A DNA stretch of 44,257 nucleotides, taken from NCBI RefSeq assembly GCF_009711465.1, contig NZ_SMME01000847.1:742-44998 (forward strand). The letters run 5' to 3'. Source of the stretch: Parendozoicomonas verongulae. GTDB lineage: Bacteria; Pseudomonadota; Gammaproteobacteria; Pseudomonadales; Endozoicomonadaceae. The translations under genes were made by a program, and so were the position numbers. Of this stretch, positions 23,193 through 31,641 are shown piece after piece. The notes beneath the pieces are model-generated. The model saw only the letters and a program-made list of their open reading frames with translations. It was not told where the DNA came from and did no database searches. Numbering within the stretch: the first letter of the stretch is position 1; each line of letters starts with the position of its first letter.

Positions 23193-23636
23193 TCAGGCGG
23201 CGTCGAGATGTTTCATGGCAGACTGTAAGGCGTATTCGTAGCCTGCCGCTCCCAACCCGCAGATGACTCCAACGGCAACATCTGAGAAATATGAGTGGTG
23301 GCGGAATGGCTCCCGACTGTGGACATTGGAGATGTGCACTTCGATAAAGGGCAGGGATACCCCAAGAATGGCATCTCGCAAGGCAACGCTCGTATGGGTG
23401 AATGCCGCCGGATTGATGATCAGGAAGTCTATACCTTGCTGGGCGGCATCATGGATGCGTTCAATCAGTTCGTATTCGGCATTACTCTGCATAACCTGCA
23501 GGTGATGACCTGCAGCTTTTGCCTGCTCGGTAAGGGTCTGATTGATGTCGTCCAAAGTCGTTGATCCGTAGACACCCGGTTCCCGGGTGCCCAGTAAATT
23601 CAGGTTTGGACCGTGCAATACGAGGATTGAGGCCAT
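23193..23636 (-). CDS. aroQ: Type II 3-dehydroquinate dehydratase
   Basis: This 147-aa type II enzyme dehydrates 3-dehydroquinate to 3-dehydroshikimate. Signatures are [16 protein letters not shown], with the catalytic Arg18 and Tyr23, then [15 protein letters not shown], and [20 protein letters not shown] with the catalytic histidine. A GAGAG ribosome site precedes the ATG. It is upstream of accBC, the usual neighbourhood, 59 bases from accB. Confidence 0.96.
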   Translation of the reverse strand: MASILVLHGPNLNLLGTREPGVYGSTTLDDINQTLTEQAKAAGHHLQVMQSNAEYELIERIHDAAQQGIDFLIINPAAFTHTSVALRDAILGVSLPFIEVHISNVHSREPFRHHSYFSDVAVGVICGLGAAGYEYALQSAMKHLDAA

Positions 23637-23784
23637 CGGTAAGCTCTCGCTTGATTCTCGCCAGTAAATAAATGGTAAGTAGGGCAGTATTGTGCCCCAT
23701 GCCTAATAAGTAGTCTATATCATGGATGTTACAGCACGTTATAAACATGTTTACTTATTTTCTCAGCGAAATTTTACTGGCGCT

Positions 23785-25674
23785 TTACGAGATGTTTGCT
23801 CTGTTCAGGAGTGAGGTGAATGTTTTTGCATCAATTTCACCCTGTTTGCGCAGAACATCCAGCTCCTCACCGGCTTTGTTGAAGAAAAGAAAGGCTGGTG
23901 GGCCAAACAGTTGATATTGCTGCAAGATGCCTCTCTGATCGGCGGAGTTCTCAGTAAGATCGATTCGTAAGAATGTATAACCTTCCAAAGCAGCCTGAAC
24001 TTCCGGCTGTGGAAGCACATCCCGCTCGAAGATTTTGCAGGAAATGCACCAATCTGCGTAAAAGTCGACAATGACCGGGCTGTTCGCTGCAGATGCCTGC
24101 GCCAGAACCCGATTCATGTCTTCGCTGGTGCTGACTGTAATGACAGGGTGTTCCTTCAGCACAGCGTGACTTTGTGAAGCAGAATCCAGAGGCTGAAGAG
24201 GATTGGTATTGCCCTGAATGCCACCGACAAAGAGAGTGGCACCGTAAATCAGGGAGAGAATACCAACAACCTGCCGGAAGGCCTGCCAGCCTGTGCGCTT
24301 GTTGAAATCCAGCGCTCCCAGATAAACCGCACAACCCACCAGAAGGGTGCCCCAAAGCAGCAGGGTGACAGGCTCGGGGATCAGACGTTCAATCATCCAG
24401 ATCGCCACACCCAGCATCAGCACGCCAAACACCGCTTTGATGCCATTCATCCACATGCCCGCTTTGGGAAGCAGGCTTGCTCCGCCAGCGCCTACGATAA
24501 ATAGCGGTGTACCCATACCGAGGCCAAGAGCGAAAAGGGAGAGGCCGCCAATCACCATATCGCCGGTTCCACTGATATATACCAGTGCGCCTGCCAGCGG
24601 GGCTGATACACAGGGAGACACCAACAAGGTTGAGAAAACACCGGCCAGAGAGGCGCCTATCCAGGTGCCTTTGCGTTTCTCCTGACTTTTCTGATCCGCC
24701 TGAGTAAGCAGGGACCGGAGCTTTTCAGGCAGTTGCAGTTCATAGAGCCCGAACATGGAGAGGGCCAGTGCCACAAACAGAATGGCAAACGGGATGAGCA
24801 GCCAGGGGGATTGCAGGCGAGCCTGCAGGTTCAGGCTGGCACCGAAGTAACCCATCAGCATGCCGGCGATAGCGTAGGTGGCCGACATAGCCAGCACATA
24901 GCAGGCAGTGAGCAGGATGTTGTGTGAACGGGAACCGTTACTGTTTGCCACCATGGCTGACACGATGGGAATCATAGGCAGCACACAAGGGGTGAATGTG
25001 AGTGCCAGACCTCCAACGAAGAACAAGCCCAGAATACTTATCAGGCTGCTGTTGCCAAGGAGAGCGGAAAGAAAGTTATCCTCAATGTCTTCCTGTGTCG
25101 TTAGCGGCTGTGGTTGAACCTGTGGTGCTCCAGATGTCTGTAGCGGAATAATATTCTGTGTGGTTGGCGGATAGCATAATCCCGCATCCGCACAACCCTG
25201 AAACGTGATGCGAATCTCTGGAAACTCTTCAGAGGTGGTGATAGGGATGTGGACGCTCAGATCTTCCGGATAGATTTCCACATCCTGTTTCATAAACGGA
25301 TCAAATTTGATTTTCCCCGCTGGGAAAGCAGGCTCTCCCAGCTGTGTGGCCTCAGCCTTCACAGCTGAGAAGCCAAACATGTGACGATAGAGGTAGTGCT
25401 CAGGTGTTACTGCAAAGTGAATGATGAGCTCGCCGTTACCGATCTCTCCAGATACCTGAAAGGCTTTTTCAACGGGGAGAAAGTCAGAATCAGTATATTC
25501 ATCAGAACTTGAAGATCCACCCAGAAGAGACTTGAAGCTTACTGCAGAAACTACAGATGAAAACCCTAGCATCAGGATAAGACACAGGGAAAAGAGTGAT
25601 GCTCTCGATATTTTTGGCATAGCGTTCAAAATGCTCAAAGAGTGTTGTTCCGGGTGCATTGGCTCAGGACTCAT
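23785..25674 (-). CDS. dsbD: Thiol:disulfide interchange protein DsbD
   Basis: DsbD (up to 629 aa) moves electrons from cytoplasmic thioredoxin to periplasmic DsbC, DsbG and CcmG. The N-terminal periplasmic alpha domain has the cysteine pair in GCADAGLCYPP. The membrane domain of about eight helices has cysteines in FTPCVLPM and VSPCVSAP. The C-terminal thioredoxin-like gamma domain has DWCISCK. The true start is uncertain: 25674, or the ATG at 25620, which places the signal peptide (MPKISRASLFSLCLILMLG) at the very N-terminus. No start has a strong ribosome site. Confidence 0.94.
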   Translation of the reverse strand: MSPEPMHPEQHSLSILNAMPKISRASLFSLCLILMLGFSSVVSAVSFKSLLGGSSSSDEYTDSDFLPVEKAFQVSGEIGNGELIIHFAVTPEHYLYRHMFGFSAVKAEATQLGEPAFPAGKIKFDPFMKQDVEIYPEDLSVHIPITTSEEFPEIRITFQGCADAGLCYPPTTQNIIPLQTSGAPQVQPQPLTTQEDIEDNFLSALLGNSSLISILGLFFVGGLALTFTPCVLPMIPIVSAMVANSNGSRSHNILLTACYVLAMSATYAIAGMLMGYFGASLNLQARLQSPWLLIPFAILFVALALSMFGLYELQLPEKLRSLLTQADQKSQEKRKGTWIGASLAGVFSTLLVSPCVSAPLAGALVYISGTGDMVIGGLSLFALGLGMGTPLFIVGAGGASLLPKAGMWMNGIKAVFGVLMLGVAIWMIERLIPEPVTLLLWGTLLVGCAVYLGALDFNKRTGWQAFRQVVGILSLIYGATLFVGGIQGNTNPLQPLDSASQSHAVLKEHPVITVSTSEDMNRVLAQASAANSPVIVDFYADWCISCKIFERDVLPQPEVQAALEGYTFLRIDLTENSADQRGILQQYQLFGPPAFLFFNKAGEELDVLRKQGEIDAKTFTSLLNRANIS

Positions 25675-25692
25675 AAAGTCTGTTGATTACAG

Positions 25693-25720
25693 CCTATTGT
25701 TGTCTTACGCCAACAATAGG
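25693..25720 (-). repeat. Stem-loop between ppa and dsbD
   Basis: CCTATTGTTG (25693-25702) and CAACAATAGG (25711-25720) are perfect 10-bp arms with an 8-base loop, between the ppa stop and the dsbD start on the minus strand. It could terminate ppa. It also sits close enough to the dsbD start to act as a leader structure. No T-run is present. Confidence 0.5.
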
Positions 25721-25801
25721 GCAATGAGTTCCCAGCGGGAAATTTCAGGAGAATGTTTGATAGGGGGGGATGGGGCAGAGGAGTGTCCGCCCCGAAGAAC
25801 G

Positions 25802-26329
25802 TTACTTTTTACCAGCTTCTACAGATTTGATAATGGCTTCGCGAGCCGCATCTGCGTTTTTCCACTCGTCGATTTTCACCCATTTACCTTCTTCGAGGTC
25901 TTTGTAATTTTCAAAGAAGTGTTCGATCTGCTGGATCAGCAGGGGAGGAAGATCGGTGTACTCCTTCACATCTTTATAAATTTTGGTGAGCTTGTCGTGG
26001 GGAACAGCAATGACTTTTTCATCCTGACCGCTCTCGTCAGACATATTCAGCATACCCACAGGGCGGCAACGGATAACGGAGCCCGGAGCGACTGGATAGG
26101 GCGTGACAACCAGCACATCCAGAGGGTCGCCATCGTCAGCCAGAGTCTGAGGAACATAGCCGTAGTTGGCTGGGTAGAACATGGGTGTTGACATGAAACG
26201 GTCAACAAACAGGGAGTTTGTATCCTTATCGATTTCGTACTTGATGGGATCACTGTTGGCGGGAATCTCAATGACAACATAGATGTCGTTGGGGATATCC
26301 TTGCCAGGAGAAATGCTATCGAAGCTCAT
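25802..26329 (-). CDS. ppa: Inorganic pyrophosphatase
   Basis: This 175-aa family I soluble pyrophosphatase hydrolyses PPi to phosphate. I chose the ATG at 26329 ([23 protein letters not shown]), which matches the family N-terminus. The open frame extends 22 codons further without support. The metal-binding signature DGDPLDVLV is visible, as are KYEIDKD and the YGYVPQTL segment. It is divergent from the CBS-domain gene. Confidence 0.96.
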   Translation of the reverse strand: MSFDSISPGKDIPNDIYVVIEIPANSDPIKYEIDKDTNSLFVDRFMSTPMFYPANYGYVPQTLADDGDPLDVLVVTPYPVAPGSVIRCRPVGMLNMSDESGQDEKVIAVPHDKLTKIYKDVKEYTDLPPLLIQQIEHFFENYKDLEEGKWVKIDEWKNADAAREAIIKSVEAGKK

Positions 26330-26551
26330 TAGGTGTAAACCCCTGCTTTTGTCGGTGAGTTGTACGGGTGCTCGCGGATTATAAGACCACATCATTGGTG
26401 GCTCCAGCCCTATTTTCTTGCAGGCTGTAGTTTGGAGGGCTATAGCATTAAAGGTGTTTGTGCCATTTTATTGGCATTAGTTTTGTTTATTTTCGGAAGA
26501 AAGCTGAACGAAGCTCGAAGAGGCTCCAAAAAGGAGTCGGGAAAGGTGGCT

Positions 26552-26971
26552 ATGCGATCAATAACTGTTGAAGAGTGCATGACACGCTCGGTTGTTTCCC
26601 TTAATCCCTGCATGGAGATTGTTGAGGCCATCCGGGTTCTGCTAAAGCACAATATTACGGCAGCACCAGTGGTAAATGAGGATAATGGACTGGTGGGAAT
26701 TCTATCAGAAACAGACTGCCTGCAGGGCACTTTCACCGGGAGCTACTACTCTCAGGGCAGCGGGCTGGTTTCTGAGTTCATGGAGCAAAATGTTGTTACC
26801 GCTCGCTGCTCAGAAAGTATTATGGATGTTTATGAACGCTGTATGGCCGAGAAGGCCCTTAGAGTACCAGTGCTGAATGAGGATGGCTTGATTGCTGGCA
26901 TGTTAAGTCCGAAGGACTTGATGACAGCCGTTCTGGAATTCTACGAAAAACCCATAAAAACAACGGCTTGA
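26552..26971 (+). CDS. CBS-domain pair protein
   Basis: I chose the ATG at 26552 (139 aa), which has GGAAAGG upstream. The frame is open back to 26360 but that part has no domain similarity. Two CBS domains fill the protein (about 2-57 and 75-130): VEECMTRSVVSLNPCMEIVEAIRVL with VVNEDNGLVGILSETDCL, and a second copy ending DGLIAGMLSPKDLM. Such stand-alone pairs bind adenine nucleotides and act as energy sensors or regulators. The partner is unknown. It is the last core gene before the secretion locus. Confidence 0.88.
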   Translation: MRSITVEECMTRSVVSLNPCMEIVEAIRVLLKHNITAAPVVNEDNGLVGILSETDCLQGTFTGSYYSQGSGLVSEFMEQNVVTARCSESIMDVYERCMAEKALRVPVLNEDGLIAGMLSPKDLMTAVLEFYEKPIKTTA

Positions 26972-27140
26972 TACTCGCAGTTCGCAGCATTCAGTCATAT
27001 TCCTGCCGCTTTTTTGCCGGATATCGCTTATCTGGCAACTTCCCCCGTCATCTAAGCTAATACTTATTCTTGATATAGGTATTCTTGTTTTTGATGTAGT
27101 TGATGGGCATCCAAGCCCGGACTTTATGCAGGGAGCATTT

Positions 27141-28610
27141 ATGGCCGGCTCAAGTAACAGTATTCCTCCCAGCCCTTTGAGTCGGGCTGTGACTCAGAGC
27201 AGCTCTTCGAATGACTCCAGTGCAGCTGAAACAATTTTTGGTGGACGTAAGACACGATCCTACTCACCAAGCCAGAGTCTTGTCACTTCGACGACAAACT
27301 CTGGGGCCTCGAAATCAGCAGATTTCTCACAAACCAATCTTGGGGAACGCACGGTTTCCGAAAACTCAGATGTACCATCGCTTCTGACCCAAAGCTCCTC
27401 CGCCCCCATTCCTCCTAGGGGAGAATTAGATCTGGAAAATGGGGGGAAAATTATTTTTGAGCGAGTTAATGGGGGCGATCTGCCAACAGCAAAGGATGGG
27501 CTGCGCTCTCAGCTACATGATATGGAGAAGAGCGGAAAAATTGATGGGGAGTCCAAGTCAAAGATGGAGAAGTTCTTATCAGGTGCAAACTCTGTGATGG
27601 ACTTCGTTATGCATAACAAGAAATTCCAGACGGCTGTCGGTTTGATAGGCTGTGGTGCCTGTATTGTCGGTGGTGCTTTTTGCCCGGTTCTCCTGTTGGG
27701 CGTTGGGCCATTTATTCTTATATTTGCAAACGGATTTATTGATAACCCTATGCTTACTGCCCCCGAGGGGCAGGGGACCAGGCCTCCCCCTACACTGGAC
27801 AACACCAAGAAAACCAATAGTGATGATGGCGACTCCTCCAAGAAGAGCAAACCTTCTGATGATGATTCCAGGAGGCCACCTTCAACAGGGGGAGCCTCCG
27901 ATGCTGATAGTTATAAGCTTGATGCGAAAAAGCGGAAGGAAATGGATGAGGAGCGAAAAGCAGAAGAGCTAAGAAAAGCGCTGTCAGAGAAACTCAAGCA
28001 GCAAAACGGATCAGTCTCATCCTTTAAGGTGAGAGGCGCTCCCCATGGCCCGGAAGTGCAACGTCTTCTGAACGGTCTCGAAGAGTCCAAACGATTGAGC
28101 GGTGAGGAAAGGCAGGAGCTTATTAACTTCCATAATGATCGGGAAGGGTACATTGCAGCTCAATCTCTCGAGGGTGGCCCACTGACTCCAGAAGAGGAAA
28201 TATCCGCGCGAGAGGCCATCGGTGCACGGATCGGTCATGTTGTGTCTCGTTTCCAGACGGTTGCGACCAACCCCGCCAGTTCTGCGACAGATCTCGCCCC
28301 TACTGCAGAGGAGCTGGTGATGATCAAGAATGCTCTGACCAGAGCGACTATCGACGAGCTATTTGCCTATAGTCGGAAGCATGGGCGTATTCCAACCCAG
28401 CAATCGAAATTGAAAGAAGTGGGACTGTCGACTCAACAGTTGCTGGATAGAGCCGCTACAACAATAGGCCTTCCTATTACCGAAGACAGTCAGGGCTCGC
28501 TCATTCACAGAGTTCTTGGCGGGTACATCGAAGATTATCAGAAAGAGTTAAATGAGTGGTGTGGTAATGCGGGTATATCACTACCTGTGACCAGTGATAG
28601 TGAGGAGTGA
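27141..28610 (+). CDS. Unrecognised protein at the head of the T3SS locus, candidate secreted substrate
   Basis: I do not recognise this 489-aa protein. The ATG at 27141 has AGGGAGC upstream; an ATG at 27126 in the same frame is less well placed. The first 100 residues are Ser/Thr/Pro rich and poor in hydrophobics, like type III export signals. Residues about 163-200 (QTAVGLIGCGACIVGGAFCPVLLLGVGPFILIFANGFI) form the only hydrophobic patch, long enough for a membrane hairpin. A polar Asp/Ser/Lys linker (about 210-260), a charged coiled coil (about 260-285) and a helical C-terminus follow. It lies 42 bases before the EspA/SseB-like gene, on the same strand, so it is probably cotranscribed. It could be an effector or an accessory translocator; position and composition support secretion, nothing more. 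Confidence 0.7.
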   Translation: MAGSSNSIPPSPLSRAVTQSSSSNDSSAAETIFGGRKTRSYSPSQSLVTSTTNSGASKSADFSQTNLGERTVSENSDVPSLLTQSSSAPIPPRGELDLENGGKIIFERVNGGDLPTAKDGLRSQLHDMEKSGKIDGESKSKMEKFLSGANSVMDFVMHNKKFQTAVGLIGCGACIVGGAFCPVLLLGVGPFILIFANGFIDNPMLTAPEGQGTRPPPTLDNTKKTNSDDGDSSKKSKPSDDDSRRPPSTGGASDADSYKLDAKKRKEMDEERKAEELRKALSEKLKQQNGSVSSFKVRGAPHGPEVQRLLNGLEESKRLSGEERQELINFHNDREGYIAAQSLEGGPLTPEEEISAREAIGARIGHVVSRFQTVATNPASSATDLAPTAEELVMIKNALTRATIDELFAYSRKHGRIPTQQSKLKEVGLSTQQLLDRAATTIGLPITEDSQGSLIHRVLGGYIEDYQKELNEWCGNAGISLPVTSDSEE

Positions 28611-28652
28611 TCTGTGGGTTACTCAGGGGCTTTACAAGCAGGAGCATAAATC

Positions 28653-29273
28653 GTGGCAGCCGTACAGGGACCAAAATCAGCTCAGCAGTTACAGCCGGAC
28701 ACCACTCTAAAGGGCGGTGGACAGTTGACGGGACAGCAAATGATGAACAAAACCGTCAAGTTAATTAATTCGGCGGCAGGTGCACCCACAAATCAGAACT
28801 TTCTTGATAATGCCAGTCTGGATGCTTTGATGCTGGCTGTTATGAGTGAGCGTGCAGAAATTTTAGAAGAAACGCTGCGAGAACAGGTTCAGGAAGTACG
28901 CAATAAAAACGATAAATTAAAACAAGCGAACTCCATCATGGCGAAGGCTCGTGCTGCAAAAAAGGACTCCAAGGAATCCAGAAAAACACCAATGCCTCAG
29001 GACGTGAAGGACTTCTTTGCTGAAAATAATATTTCTTGGGGAAGTGGCGGCGAAAAAATAGATCCCAGCCAGACGCACCAGCTGAATGCCGGTCAGTGGG
29101 ATCTGGCCATAGAAAATATGAAGGGTTGGACGGAAAGTCTGACCAGCTCCTCGCAGCTGGATATGACCAAGCTGCAATCAACATCCGGCAAGTTTAACCA
29201 GACGTTCGAAATGATGAGCCAGTTTGTTTCTAAGTACTACAGAAGTGGCGACAACGTTATCAAGAATATTTAA
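28653..29273 (+). CDS. sctA: EspA/SseB-like T3SS filament or tip protein
   Basis: This 206-aa protein starts at GTG 28653 with GGAG upstream. It resembles the SseB/EspA family by layout as I recall it. A helical segment (LDALMLAVMSERAEILEETLREQVQEVRNKNDKL, about 52-90) is followed by a lysine-rich turn, then MPQDVKDFFAENNISW in the position of the family's PEDVIKYMRDNGI motif, then a C-terminal coiled coil (about 145-205). These proteins polymerise at the needle tip or form a sheath that guides the translocators. The next genes are the chaperone and two translocators, in the sseB-sscA-sseC-sseD order. It ends in KNI, like the two translocators. An LcrV-like role is an alternative, but the protein is far shorter than LcrV. 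Confidence 0.7.
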   Translation: MAAVQGPKSAQQLQPDTTLKGGGQLTGQQMMNKTVKLINSAAGAPTNQNFLDNASLDALMLAVMSERAEILEETLREQVQEVRNKNDKLKQANSIMAKARAAKKDSKESRKTPMPQDVKDFFAENNISWGSGGEKIDPSQTHQLNAGQWDLAIENMKGWTESLTSSSQLDMTKLQSTSGKFNQTFEMMSQFVSKYYRSGDNVIKNI

Positions 29274-29307
29274 AACACGACGCTGTAAGAGCTAGGGAGG
29301 GCTGACA

Positions 29308-29802
29308 GTGGATACACAAGATATGGATTGGTCTCAGGAAAAAGTTGATGACCTGCTGGCTGATTATTTCAGCCGGGGCGGCACCTTTAAGGAGCTGAAA
29401 AATCTCAGTGATGAATCCATGGAGGCAATATACAGCGTTGCGTTCAACCTATACCAAGGGGGACGTTACGATGAGGCCAGAAAGGTCTTTCAGTTCCTCT
29501 GTTTTTACGATCACTACAACAAGAAGTACTTCCTCGGTCTGGGGGCTTGTCAGATGATGCAGCAGGACTTTGAAACAGCCGTTGAGCTGTTCAGTTTTGC
29601 CAGCGCTCTGGATACCGATGACCCTCGAGCCATGCTCTACATCGGCGATTGCCATATGGCTATGGGCAAACCTTCTGCCGCTAAATTGGCTTATGAAACT
29701 GCAGCTCAATGGGCCGGAGATCAGACAGAATACAAAGAAGAACAGGTGCGAGCTACAAATATGGCTGTCAGTGCCCAGGCTGTTCTGGAAGAGGATGACT
29801 AA
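29308..29802 (+). CDS. lcrH: Type III secretion class II chaperone, LcrH/SycD family
   Basis: This 164-aa TPR chaperone should hold the hydrophobic translocators SctE and SctB in the cytoplasm before export. The start is GTG at 29308, six bases after a strong AGGGAGGG. Three TPR repeats are visible: residues about 46-80 (EAIYSVAFNLYQGGRYDEARKVFQFL), 80-113 (DHYNKKYFLGLGACQMMQQDFETAVELF) and 114-147 (DPRAMLYIGDCHMAMGKPSAAKLAYE). The stop overlaps the next ATG (TAATG), coupling it to its likely client. Confidence 0.92.
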   Translation: MDTQDMDWSQEKVDDLLADYFSRGGTFKELKNLSDESMEAIYSVAFNLYQGGRYDEARKVFQFLCFYDHYNKKYFLGLGACQMMQQDFETAVELFSFASALDTDDPRAMLYIGDCHMAMGKPSAAKLAYETAAQWAGDQTEYKEEQVRATNMAVSAQAVLEEDD

Positions 29803-31613
29803 TGAGTACCAGTGGTGGAGTTGGCTCAAATCATGGCTCTGGGGTTCAACTGCCTTCGGGTTTTATTGGTAAATCCGCAGACGCAGGGCAGGCCGCACAA
29901 ACAGGAAAGGCTGGGAAGTCCGGAAGCGCCAAGGCTGCAGATCATGTAGGGCGCGGCTTTTCCAATAGCAACACAGTCTCCCACAAAGAGGGAGCAACCC
30001 GTGCTCAGGCGGGTGGAAGACATGAGCGTGCGGTCCGGCTTCCTGCCCCCACCGTTGACCCTGTAAAGGTGGTTACTCCAGAAATGCAGGCGCAAATCGC
30101 CCAGAGTCTGGACACTACAGAGATGCTGTTTACGTTCGACGAGCTGCTCAACCAGCTGAATGCCGAAAGCGAAGAACTGGAAAATGGTGAAACCCAAGGC
30201 AGTTCAACGGTTTATGGTGCGTCCCGAAAAAAGAAAACCGGCCAGCAACAAGGCGGTGATAGTGGTGGCCGTAATTCTGGGGCACAGCAGAATACGCCTG
30301 ACTTTATGAATGCAGCATCCAGCCTCGTCCAAGGTACTGATGGCAAAACTCTTGAGAAGCTGCAGGACGAAACCCTGCATGTTTTCGATAAGGTTCTGGC
30401 CATAGAAAGTGCACCTCCGGAAGTTATGACGGAATTGAAAGCTGCAACTGAAAAACTCACCAAAGCCATGTTGACCGGCAACGTAGAAGACATGGCTCGC
30501 ATGCTGATGGAAATTCAGACCAAGCTACAGGACACGCGTATCAAATTTGATGAACAGGCTATCCGTACCAGCCGCTTGAAGCGCAGCCAGGTTCACGAAA
30601 ATAGAATCAGTAAACTCAGCTCAGCCTTAAGCAAAATGAAAGAGGCTAAAACGGCAGGGATACTTGGGAAGGTCTTTGGTGCCATAGCCACAGCACTGGC
30701 TGTAGTTGTGGCAGCTGTAACCATTGCAACCGGTGTAGGCGCGAAAGCAGGTGTGATGCTGATTATGGCGGCTACCATAATGGTGGCCATGACCATCTCC
30801 CAGAACACCGGTGACTGGATGACCAACCTTGGTGGTTTGATAAAAGACGATAAGGTACAACTGGTGATGGGGTTAGCATGGGCCGTTCTGGCCGCGGCGC
30901 TGTCTCTTGGTGCTGGTCTTGCCGGTGGTGCCAGTAAGGCGACAACGGATGTTGCAACAACCACGGTTCAACAGGCCACAAATGCCGGTACTCAGGCTGC
31001 CCAACAGAGTGCGAATGCGGTAGCTCAAGGTGCTCAGCAAAGTGCGAATGCCGTAAGTCAGACAGCTCAGCAGGCTGTTCAACAATCTTCTACGGCAGTA
31101 CAGAACGCCGCTAAGGCTGCAACAAAAGCAGCACAGGAAGCTGCGGATGAAGTGGTTGAGCAGACAGTTAAAGTCGCCGTGAAGAGTGCTAAAGAAGCCT
31201 CTAAGGAAGCAGCAAAGGCTTCAACCGATGCTGTAAAGGAAACGGCTAAAGAAACAACCAAAGCCGCAGCTGACACTGTGGCCAAAGAGACGGCGAAACA
31301 GTCTGCCGACGTTGCCAAGAAAACTATGTACTTCCAACGTGCGGCTCATATTGCCCGATTCACAGAAGGTGGTGCGATGGTGGCCGATGGTAGCTCCACT
31401 ATGTACGCTGCCAAGGTGAGTGGTGATGCTGGGCAGTATCAGGCTGATGCCACTGAGGATTTGGCTGAGTTGACAAGACTCCAGATGATGATGGAAGACT
31501 GGATGGAAGCCATTCAAAGAACCATTGAAGAAATTTCATCTGGTCAACAAACGGCATCGGATATGTTGTCTCAGGCTCAGCAAAGTCAGTTTTCCGTGAC
31601 TCGGAACATCTAA
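29802..31613 (+). CDS. sctE: T3SS large translocator, YopB/SseC-like (SctE)
   Basis: This 603-aa protein has the two long hydrophobic segments of the major translocator family, at about residues 288-330 and 352-376. These insert into the host membrane to form the pore with SctB. Before them lies a coiled-coil region (about 215-285). After them, about 386-506 is an Ala/Gln/Lys-rich stretch with an 11-residue-like amphipathic periodicity (units such as AKEASKEAAK, AVKETAKETTK), far longer than I expect in this family. The C-terminus has another helix and ends TRNI. It is translationally coupled to the LcrH-type chaperone, supporting the assignment. Confidence 0.88.
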   Translation: MSTSGGVGSNHGSGVQLPSGFIGKSADAGQAAQTGKAGKSGSAKAADHVGRGFSNSNTVSHKEGATRAQAGGRHERAVRLPAPTVDPVKVVTPEMQAQIAQSLDTTEMLFTFDELLNQLNAESEELENGETQGSSTVYGASRKKKTGQQQGGDSGGRNSGAQQNTPDFMNAASSLVQGTDGKTLEKLQDETLHVFDKVLAIESAPPEVMTELKAATEKLTKAMLTGNVEDMARMLMEIQTKLQDTRIKFDEQAIRTSRLKRSQVHENRISKLSSALSKMKEAKTAGILGKVFGAIATALAVVVAAVTIATGVGAKAGVMLIMAATIMVAMTISQNTGDWMTNLGGLIKDDKVQLVMGLAWAVLAAALSLGAGLAGGASKATTDVATTTVQQATNAGTQAAQQSANAVAQGAQQSANAVSQTAQQAVQQSSTAVQNAAKAATKAAQEAADEVVEQTVKVAVKSAKEASKEAAKASTDAVKETAKETTKAAADTVAKETAKQSADVAKKTMYFQRAAHIARFTEGGAMVADGSSTMYAAKVSGDAGQYQADATEDLAELTRLQMMMEDWMEAIQRTIEEISSGQQTASDMLSQAQQSQFSVTRNI

Positions 31614-31641
31614 AGGAATTCTTTTCAGGGAGTAGAAACAC

